Below are positions 1 through 10,200 of a stretch of DNA of 64,000 bases, piece after piece. The DNA is from Styela clava. Lineage: Eukaryota; Chordata; Ascidiacea; Stolidobranchia; Styelidae. A model generated the notes under the pieces. The model saw only the letters and a program-made list of their open reading frames with translations, ran no database searches and was not told the origin of the DNA. Numbering within the stretch: position 1 is the stretch's first letter; every line of letters starts with the position of its first letter. A program made the position numbers and the translations under genes. The stretch spans positions 12,710,001 through 12,774,000 of the forward strand of contig NC_135250.1 of assembly GCF_964204865.1 (NCBI RefSeq). The letters run 5' to 3'.

Positions 1-9
1 TTCAATAGG

Positions 10-262
10 CAATATTGGGGGCTCCCGAAGTATGCGAACCAAGATGGCGGACATCGGAATGTAATATGTGTACTAGGTTAGGGTTAGGCCATAATTTTAA
101 GTATAAATACTACGGGAGGCTCTTGGCTAGTCTTCGAACTGATAATAGGACTAAAATAAGGAAAATTGAAAAAAAAATTATGGCCTAACCCTAACCTGTT
201 ACCCATGTTACGTTCCGATGTCCGCCATCTTGGTTCGCATACTTCGGGAGCACCCAATATTG
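10..262. mobile_element. Foldback MITE with ~50-bp terminal inverted repeats
   Basis: The two ends are near-perfect inverted copies: the left arm (about 10-60) carries CTCCCGAAGTATGCG followed by a CCAAGATGGCGGACATCGGAA block, and the right arm (about 210-262) is its reverse complement. Each end terminates in CAATATTG. Inside, a GGTTAGGGTTAGGCC block near 78-92 is also mirrored (reverse complement near 183-198), so the whole element is close to a palindrome. It has no coding capacity. Related copies lie at 6184-6392, 9160-9372 and 20108-20210. Superfamily unassigned. Confidence 0.75.
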
Positions 263-932
263 TAGGTGCCAAACCTTGTTAATGAAACTTTACAGCAAAA
301 ACGTTTATATATTAGATACATGAAGTATTTTACCTTTTTTGTTCAGTTACCAATTTCGAAGCATGAAGGCCCAATGTGACTAAAACAGGAGATTGTTTCT
401 AAAATGTGCCAGCTTTATTGCCAAATACTTCATAACTCTATTTGATTAATTTCAGAGCTTAATCTAATTTTCATAAGTACCGCTTGTGATTTTTCATGCC
501 TATTATTTGATTGCATAAAATATTACCTTTTGAATGTTTATATAATTGAAAACTCGTCGTTCTGAGACGTTTGTTTTTATAGTAAGGTTCTGAATTCATT
601 TTATCTGCTTTTTCTTGAAATATCAGTACAGAGGGTATCAAATCTTAGAAAGTGAACATTCAAAAATATAAAAAATTTGCCAAAATAGGAATTTTTCTTT
701 CTGAAATATACTATATAAATATATATTCATCTCCGATTCATAAGCAATATAACAATATGTTCTATTGACTCAAACTTTTTTCAGATTGACATCGAATAAA
801 GTCCTTCTGTGCTCGCAACCTGGGAGTTTCAACTCGGGCATGCATATCACCATCACTCTTGTAATGAAACCATATATCTGTTACCAGGCAAGGTTCGTCG
901 TATCTTCCCAAAGTAAAATCTGATGATTCTGT
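263..932. other. Intergenic, AT-rich, no gene recognised
   Basis: This stretch between the foldback element and the membrane-protein stop codon contains no long reading frame. It probably includes the 3' UTR of the minus-strand gene that ends at 933. I found no clear AATAAA on the minus strand close to the stop. Confidence 0.5.
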
Positions 933-1391
933 TTACTTTAGTTGTGTATCCTCAGCCTTTTTAGTTCCAAATATATCCTGATATGAAGGCAATTCGTCCG
1001 AAGTGTTTTGTGCGACCTCGCCCGCGTTTCGGACGTAATCAGGACACTCAGTTCCAACATCGATAACGTAGCATTCACTGTATCGCGGAGGGTCGTCAGC
1101 GTAAACGGATTGGCTCATTCCGTTCCCTCGACCAGACAAATTAGGTTGTGTAAATTGTTGGAGCATAGATATTATCAAAATTGAAACGAAACCTAGGGTG
1201 AAAAGGCTGATTCCAGAAAGAAGTAGTGGGTTCTTTGGAACCTTAATATCGCCACCTGTCGACGTTATTCCCCATATTATCATCAATACGCCAAGAGCTA
1301 AAAGGAGTATTCCGGTTGTTACGCAACAGTTTTTACGATCTTGTATAATAGGTCGTCTGAGAATTCTGCTTCTATTTGCAGGACTTTGCAT
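933..1391 (-). CDS. Small two-pass membrane protein with cytoplasmic-type PPxY tail
   Basis: A 152-residue uninterrupted frame. Residues ~22-42 and ~55-77 are strongly hydrophobic and predict two transmembrane helices joined by a short loop containing TGGDIKVPKN. A CC pair sits just before helix 1 and could be palmitoylated. The last ~70 residues are polar, with a PPRY motif (about residue 100) and LPSYQDIF (about residue 136); both resemble ligands for WW domains of NEDD4-type ubiquitin ligases or sorting adaptors. Upstream of the ATG on the minus strand is a good splice acceptor (TTATTTTTCTCAG, near 1416), so a 5' UTR exon or trans-spliced leader is likely. I do not recognise the family. 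The two-helix hairpin plus PY tail recalls several vertebrate TMEM adaptors, but function is not assigned. Confidence 0.6.
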   Translation of the reverse strand: MQSPANRSRILRRPIIQDRKNCCVTTGILLLALGVLMIIWGITSTGGDIKVPKNPLLLSGISLFTLGFVSILIISMLQQFTQPNLSGRGNGMSQSVYADDPPRYSECYVIDVGTECPDYVRNAGEVAQNTSDELPSYQDIFGTKKAEDTQLK

Positions 1392-3147
1392 ATTTTAAAA
1401 TTATATTATTCTTCTGAGAAAAATAAGTTTTTAATATAATACAAATCCATAATTGGCGATTTTACATTAATTACCAGGACACTACTTAGCCAAAGTATTG
1501 TAATTTTGTATCAAGTTCATCCGAGACACATTAAGGACTATGATAATAGAATACCATACAAAGTATCCCGCTTGGATGTGAAAATGCTTCGATATTATGA
1601 ATATACGTCTAATTTTGAAAAAAAGGAAAAACAGTTATATATATTCCAATAAACGCCAGCGATTATTTACTATTGTATTATTCTAGTAAATAGCATTAGG
1701 ATATACCGTGCTTCAAATCAAGAGACGACTGAAAAGTTATTCACCGCGATTATTTGATTTATGAATTCCATGTTTTGTTTTAATTTACTAGTGTCGTCAA
1801 TGTTTAGTTTTTGCGACAATACAGACATATTTATGGCATAACGAGCTAACGGATTTTGTAATATCGAACCATTTTTATTTTCAGTCATAGCAAATTGAAT
1901 GAAAAAAGTTAATAACTATTGCGCACTGGTATAATTGCTAAAACACGTTTGTTCTAAGCCACCAGAACATCAATTTCTACAACCCCCACCACACTGTCGC
2001 AATTGCTGATTTTTATTACTTTAAATTCTAAATATATATTATATATATAAACAAACTTCGATTTAGTATGAGTTAAAATAACACGTAAAATCACTCACAT
2101 GATTAAAATTAGATTATCGATATTATTGAAGTGGGATATAATTACAAATCAAATTTGAACAATCGCTAAATCGAAAACAACAATTAAATCGCACCAATAT
2201 ATTCCATTTAAAATGGCCTTCTAAATATTCCAATTATATTTTCATGTTATAGTTGATGCATAAACGTGTGCTGTTTAAAATTCGTGATGATGGTCCCAAC
2301 CAATACTTTTGCGTAAATGTAAAAAAAATACTACGAAAATTTTTGCGCAGTTAATCTGAATATTGATTATGGCATTCCACCAATGATTAATGCTCACGTG
2401 ACCTGAAAATTAATTATGTCTGACAGTCGATGACTTAATTTATTGTCAAATATTGGCAGGGTGAATTCCCATTTGCGGATCAGCATGGAATGAGCTCGTA
2501 TTTATAACAACCGTTAAAAATGATCATATAATTGTGAGTTGTCAAACCAGGACCAATGGACGATGTATATTTTAAATAAGTATAAGTTCATCCCGACTCC
2601 ATAATCAGCATAATAGACGATAAAATAATTGATAAAAACAAATAAATAAAACTGATTATAGGATCGGGAGAGCAAACAAAACATAGATGGAAAGATATTG
2701 TTAAAAGAAATAGTACGTGTTCGCTCACCCAAATATATGTTACAAGGATCTTTTATTTGCATTCTGATATATTGTTCACAATAATAACAGAATTAAACAA
2801 TGAGAAAAGTGCATTTACGTTTCAATTAAGTGGTTGGGGTGGAATGAGTATTAATACAAGAGTTCGCTTGGCACTCCTCTATGTTGGGTTTATTACTAAA
2901 GAAATTCTTAATTAAAGTTTAGAGCGTGTTCGATGTCTGATTTTCGGTAAATGCATTCAAGATATTGAAACTGATTCAACCATGTTGCGAAATATTTCGC
3001 TTGGCACAGACGGCTTTCCTCTAAATTCAACAGCGTTTTTCAATTAACGCGAGTGAGTTGGAAAAATGGAATAGTGGTCAATTAAAACAAACATTGCTTG
3101 GCGAAGTCACCAATTTCAAGTTCTAGCTACCGGTTCGAATTGTACGG

Positions 3148-3372
3148 CACGCGTGAAGGAGTTCATCTACATAATTATGCTACCAATGAAATGCATATTA
3201 TTTTAAATTAAATATCAGTAGGCTCGCGCAAAGGAGTTTATCTACATTTGCTACCAATGAAATGCATATACTGTATATAATTTTTAAATCAAATATCAGT
3301 AGACACGCTCGAAGGAGTCCATCTACATTATGCTATCAATATAATGCATACTATTTTTAAATCGAATATCAG
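3148..3372. repeat. Degenerate tandem repeat, three ~75-bp units
   Basis: Three successive units each contain GAAGGAGTYCATCTACAT or a close variant, then TGCTAYCAATGAAATGCATA, then an A/T tract and AAATATCAGTAG. Units begin near 3148, 3220 and 3302. They differ by small indels in the AT tract. No coding content. Confidence 0.7.
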
Positions 3373-4111
3373 CAAACAAACAATACGTTGACTGAACAAT
3401 AGTTTTCTGTCACTGCACTTTACCTATCCACAACATGATTAAAACTACCTGCTTATTACCTCCGCGAAAACCAACCACAAATCAAACTACCTTTGAAATT
3501 CCGCTTACAATAACCTGTCGGGCTAATAAAACATACGTTATGCAATCACAAGATCGTGATATCACGTACTATTCCGAGCGCTAACAGCAGAGATGCAGAT
3601 TCGATATGAGCGATTAAAAATAGCAATAATAACAAGACTGAAGCGCTGGTCACGTTCGCAAAAACAGAAAATACCTTCGGGTCATCGGTCCGTGAAAACT
3701 ACCAAGAACGTCTAACTTTTTTTGCGCAAACAATGTAAAAATGCAGACAATAAAAACGACCTTTCGTATACAATCACAACACATTCAAGCTGGTACGGGG
3801 AAAACTTGAATGTGCTTTTGGCCATGACATCCTTTTCGTCACGCAATTTAAAGGAAATTAATTTTTAGTCGGTTATTAAAAGATTTGAACTCAATATTAA
3901 ATCTTGATAACGTCGTCGCCAAAGCGTGGCCTAAGATAATGCACAGCACAGTCCCCTAATTACACATAGGAGAAATGCCTAAACCACTGGAAACTGAACG
4001 TTGAATGTAACAGCAGCCCTTCTAAACCATCATTGTTGTCAAGTAAATCTTTAGTCAGACAGTAGGACACGAACCTCAAACCACAAACAATTTGTATAAT
4101 CAGGTTTAATT

Positions 4112-4117
4112 TTTATT
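4112..4117 (-). promoter_or_regulatory. Candidate YARS1 poly(A) signal
   Basis: TTTATT on the plus strand (AATAAA on minus), about 165 bp downstream of the YARS1 stop. It is the best-placed hexamer I saw for this gene. Confidence 0.35.
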
Positions 4118-4279
4118 GTATCTATATTTAGAACGTTACTACTTTGGTTAAACCAAATCAAGCGTGGTCCACATGTAAATCACGACAACGTCAGTCTGAA
4201 GTTAAATTTCACCATGCCTCCTATTTCCGCTCAATAATATAATATATTTCATTTCCATTTAAATATATATTATTCAAGA

Positions 4280-7200
4280 TCAAGAAATATTTGCGTCTCG
4301 TAATGTTGCTGAACTAACTCTGCCTTTTAACGACATCAAAGCGAAGTCTTTCCACAGAGCTTGACCATCGGACGAAACTTTTAAATCAGCCTGAAACAAA
4401 AATTGAAAATAGTTTGCAACTGATATAGTTATAGTTTTGTTACATTGCGATTCGCGACTTTCTAAAATTGAGATGGCTAGTGCCATGTTTAACCAATAAG
4501 GTTTGACCAAGAAGTTCGGTATCTGATTGACATAAACTGATGATCTCTTATTAGCGAGGGGGACCATGAATTAGCTTAGAACAGTAGTTCAACTTTTTTG
4601 GCGGTGCAGAACCCCAATTAAATTAGAATAGAGACTTGCCACTGGAGTGTATTGCCACAGAATTCCGAATACTATCAAGTCTGTAATACTTGCCAAATGT
4701 AAATGAGTAAACTACAGCAAATGGCAGCTCATTACAAGCCAAGTCAAGTTTATTTTTCCCAACCAGTGAAAAAATATCACACGAGCACAAATTACGAGAA
4801 AATGATAAATTACATAGTTTTACTGGGAAAGGGAAGTCGCGGGGAACCAAAGCTGGTTATCGAGCAGTAATATCTAATTCAAAAAGGTCGGAATTTTAGA
4901 ATTTTTAAGCTGACTTGAAGATGCTTGCTTATTCATTCTATATGATATTTTCAAAGTTGAGCAGAACTACTTAATAAAAATATGATAAAATTACCTGAAC
5001 TTTTTCCCATATTTTTCGTTTTGGATTCAGTCGTTCATCTGGTTTTACATCATTGAGTCCATCAACATAAATTCGATCACCAACCTGACTACCATTTGGT
5101 GGATCTAATGGCTCAACAGAACGTACCTCATCTGTTCTGAAGTAATAAAACACCAAACAAATGAATGCACGCAAAAAATCACGATTTATATTGAAAGAAT
5201 AATTTTGACTTGCGGCACCCTCTGCCCCGGATTACATGCTCAAAATTTATTCGGCTCGGCGGTGTACCGCATTCGAATCTCGTGTGGGGGAGTATATATG
5301 TGCAAGAGGATACCCGATGTGGACTGGTAATCGGAAGCGAGTTCGTGGTTCACCATATGATGAAGCCAACTTTTCGGCTTTCCTCTGCCCAGTGATAAAT
5401 ATGTAAATCCCATGCTATTCATATTTTAATAAGCGACCCTTATTTAGCATACTGATATAACATCAATAAAGTAAAACTGCAGTACTGTTAAAACCCCTTG
5501 CACTCACGTTTTTGATGAACACAGTAACATGGCATTTGACTCGATTCCTCTCATTTTTTGTGGTTTTAGATTGCACAATCCGATTACAAGTCTGTCTTTT
5601 AATGATTCTAACGGTACAAGACCAGCTAGGCCAGAGATGACTGTTCTTGGACCAGACTCTTCACCAAAATCTATTTCCTCAAGATATAGAGAAGTAGCAT
5701 CAGGATGCTGCAAGAAAATTAATTTCAAGTTTGAAAAAACATGGTTAGAATTATCAATTCCCATCCTATATCCCTCAGAGACAACTTTGTATTATAAAGG
5801 GTTTGGATTATTGAAATGTATGAAATTAAAGTTTGGAAAATTGCCCAGATGCACACATTCTCAATTCCTTTAATTAAGTCTGGTATACGTTTAGCATAAA
5901 ATTTACATGAACATGGCCACAGTGTCGCAAGTCATCATAAATATTCGTTATAAAAACATTTCATGCTTGTAAGCAGAAATAAAACGTTTTGGCCTTAGGC
6001 ACCACATTGTTGTGTTATGTAAAATAAATTAAAAAAAAAATAATTGTAAGACATGAGTTTAGCTGAGGAAATGTCAAAGAAAGTGTATAATTTGGGACAC
6101 TTGATAATCCTTTAATCTTTAAAATATATAATAAATTCAATATCACAAACTACATGATCCACGCCTTGAATAACTGCTGCTCTCGAAGTGTGTGTACCAA
6201 TATGGAGTAAACTAATTTTGTTCGCCTACTTTTCATCAAGTTGTGTAAAGGGACTGAAACATATTGGCAGGAGGTATATTCACTTGCCTAACACAGACAG
6301 TCCCCGAACTTGTAACAGAACTAAAATATGAAAAATCAGAATGAAAACAGAAAAACCCAACCTGGAACACACACTACGGGAGTACCGAATAATTAGGCAA
6401 TCGATGAAAATAATATTAAAAAACGGAAATACAAGTTAAATCGCGTAAATCGCTCTAGATCAGGGGTGTGCAAACTGCGGCCCGCCAAGAAAAATTGTGC
6501 GGTCAGCGGAGAAGAGCCAATTTTGAAGGATGTGCCCGAAAACCGAAAACAAAAAATGTGTGTAGTGACTTTTGTTTATTTTAGGTTAATTTAATGAAGT
6601 GCTTGAAGCACAGATGTCCATTTCAAATTCATTATTCGAATAACGCAAACTTCGATTATTTTTGTTTTTCGTGTTTGTAAGAATACCGAATATGGCGCAC
6701 ATATCTACCGCCGCCGTCAACATTTGGATTTAAAACATTTTACAATTATTTCATTTTCATTGTAATCGAAGGCAGTAAATTACAGTCGGCATGAAATGAT
6801 TTCAATAATTCAATTAGCGCTGACTTAAAGTGCTTATTCAACGTCGAGGATGTTTTTGATTGGAAATATTTTACAATTAATTATCGTATATTACATTTCG
6901 ATAGTGACCGAACAAATTTTTCCATTTCTTGCAATTTCGATTTTATAAAATAGCTCTTACAGATTATTTGGTATCTATCACGCGTCGTTGATGATAATAT
7001 CGGTCAGCTTAAGTTGATTGTATCAGTTTTTAATCAAAAATAAAATCACATGTCGACATGAAATATTTAAATCAGCGCTGACTAGCAAAATGAACGAAGA
7101 TTTCCGGTCTTAATTCTCTCTGGGAATCAGGTTACTCATTTGATAATGACGATCGCGTAATTACATTTGCGTTTTTTTGAATCTACGAATGGTGTCGTAA

Positions 7201-10200
7201 GCAATATAAAAATTGAACTACGTGGTACCTGCCCTGCCACACGCCAATCAACTATCTGACAGTGTCATCCAAATGGCCCGTTCGTTTCCCGCGGTGAGTA
7301 CAATAAGTCTCACACAGTTTCAGTCGGGAGGACAATGAGACGCGCGCAAAAAAAATGGAACTGCAAAATAAATAAAAAAATCTTAATTTTGAATTTCACG
7401 TGCGTGTGCTCATTACGTTCTATCTTAGATTTCAACGTTTAACGCCTCCTCTCACCACCTCCGACCGCCGTCCTCCCACTCTCCACGGTCTTTGCTTGGC
7501 CCAGTCATATTATTTCCAGGTTTTTTGGGGGCTTAGAACGAATTGTTGCATTTTCAGGTAAAGAGCGTTCGTACTTACGAAATTTTCTACTTACGAAGGG
7601 GCTTGGAACAAATTAATTTCGTTCCAAAACGAAAACCCTTGCAAACAGAAAATTATTTGAGGTACACATGGTAAGAAGAAAGAACAGAGCAATACCGAAT
7701 AAAAACTACAAGTGTTTCATATCCAAAGATTTTCGTATGTAGAGCTTCTAGTTGCAGCCCGCGGCTTCACCCAGTTACTTATATTTGGACCGCCTGTGAA
7801 AAAAGTTGCACACCCCTGCCCTAGATAACAAGCTCATACATTTTGACAACCGTTTCAGAAATTTAATCCATGCAATGCTTTTGACAACTCACCATTTTAG
7901 CCGATATTATTTTTCCGACCCTCATATCAAGTCGACCAGCTATTTTAGTTTCATCAATTTGGTTTGCCTGATCTCCACTCCCCCCTCCACCTTTTTTTGC
8001 TTCTGTTTGTTTATGGAATTAGATGAAAAAAAGTTAATTGCATATAATAGTAATAGAGTATAATAATCTAAAATGGATTTCAATAAATTATGAAAAAAAA
8101 AAAAAGGAACGGATTCAAATGCATTTGTAAACAGCATAAAGTGGTTGGATGTCCGTTAAATCATGGATGTGCAACCTGCGGTCGCAAGCCAAATACCGCC
8201 CACAAGAAAAAATTTTGCGGAGAAAAGCCAACTTCAAATGGGAGTGCCCACGAAATGAGTTTTAAAATCAGTTTAATCTAGTATGTGCAAAAAATTCCAA
8301 TCCCTTTGCGCTGCAAGTGCCTGTTCGCCAAAGCGAAAAACACATGTCTTAAGATCAATAACCAAAATTTTTGTGACAGCAGCAACCACTAGAAAGCCCA
8401 TGTTGAATGAAGGTGCGCATGGTTTTAACCAGTTATTTGTATTTGGCCCTCTTGTATTAAAAGTTAGGGGTCCCTGCTTTAAATAAATACGATTATTTTT
8501 TGTACATTTTTTCAGCAAGAAAAAATGCATGCATTATTGTACTAATGTCATGAAAACATAATTACATTCTTACGGTAATACGGCAAAATTCAAATCTTCG
8601 ATAATTTTATCAAAAATATAAATTCCTACTTGCTTTGACTGGTTTAGGATAAGCTTTAGCTGTTAGTTCCTTCAATTCAGGAGATTGAAATTTAGTTCTG
8701 ATCGGATCAAGTAATTTATCTAATGCTGATTGTAACGAATTCTTCAAATCGCCTGGATGAACTTTCTAAAAAAAAAAAAAAATGAAATATATATATATCA
8801 ATAAGAATCAGTGCAATAAGTACAATGGTATATAGTTAAAAATTCTAATGAGACATTTAAATTCAGATTTTCCACAAAAAAAAAAATTATTCATGTCAAA
8901 TCATATATATATATAATATTGAGAAATTGATATTACATACTCTACAGTCTACAAATAATATTTTAATATTAAAATATCCCTGGGAGAGTGGGAGGATAAG
9001 TACAATAAACTTCACTTCATGTTCTCCTAGAAAAGTGCTAAACATTGTTCCACAAGTTTAAGCACTCTAACCCGAAAATAAGGAACAACATTCCAAAATT
9101 TTCTGATCCTTATTAATTATTTTTGGTATCAATATATAAATGGGATCCTACATAGATTTTTGGTATTCCCGTAGTGTGTGTACCAGGTTAACGTTAGGCC
9201 ATAATTTTATTCCGATTTTCCTTATTTTAGTTCTATTACGAGTTCGAGGACTGTCTGTGTTAGCCAAGTGAATATACCCCCTGCCCATAGGCTTCCATCC
9301 CTCTACACAACTTGATGAAAAGTGGCCAGACAAAATCAGTTACCAGTCCATATTGGTACACACACCTGGAGCGCCGGTTCTTTTACGTAATTATTCAGTG
9401 TAAATAAATTCTATCACTGTGCTGCCCATGACAGAAAATATGTCACTTTTTTCAGTATTTAAATTCACAAGTGAACTACATCGCTGGATTCCTATGAGAA
9501 GGTATCATTGATTGAAACCCCCCTGAGTGGCTCGATAAGCCTAGCTTGGGAACTATGTTCCCTATCTTAATTTTATCAAAATGGAAAAATTTACCAATGA
9601 ACACCATACATGAAAGGAACTATTTCCCTTCCCATGTATAAATAACACATGGATTTTTTATTTTTTAGATTCTAGTTACACCATACCTCTTCTGCAAAAT
9701 CCTTTTCTAAATCATGAAAATTTTTATACACTATATTTCCTCCAAATTCTTCTTTCCGCAAAATCTCAAATTCTATAAAATTAATAATTGATAACATCAG
9801 AACTTTCGGTCATACATGGACTCTGCCAATGATCAACTATCACTAATAAATGAAACTACATTACCTCCATAGACCGAATATATAACATGTTTCACAAATG
9901 CGAGAAGTCCATTGTTCTCAATATTGCCAGGTTCACAAAAAGCTTTTTTCAGTTTTCGTTTTACAGCAGCACTGTCATCTAATAGATCTATTTTAGAGTC
10001 CTGGAAAACAGGTCAAAAACATAAGCTCATAGAAAGTCAATTATGAGTAAATTACCAACTTGAGTTAAATCCAATTAATCTTTACTCTGTGTTCACATTT
10101 TTCGGTAATGTTTTGTAACAATAAGCCCGAAACTAGGTTTAAAACATAATCCGATTTTATCTGACCAGACTGTGGCATATGAAGAAAATGCACAGTGCCC

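Larger units (their letters stand above)
1392..4279. other. Intergenic region between membrane-protein gene and YARS1
   Basis: AT-rich non-coding DNA with no convincing exon on either strand. It holds a three-copy tandem repeat (3148-3372) and, near its right end, the presumed YARS1 3' UTR. The upstream promoter of the minus-strand gene at 933-1391 should lie in its left part, but no clear motif is visible. Confidence 0.5.

Noticed and set aside
1-262. Telomeric or sub-telomeric sequence because of GGTTAGGGTTAG
   Set aside because: Only about two TTAGGG-like units, present in mirrored positions of a foldback element.
8030-8110. CDS at 7940-8137 on minus
   Set aside because: It overlaps YARS1 exon 11 in a different frame; the correct frame ([11 protein letters not shown]) joins in phase to both neighbouring exons.
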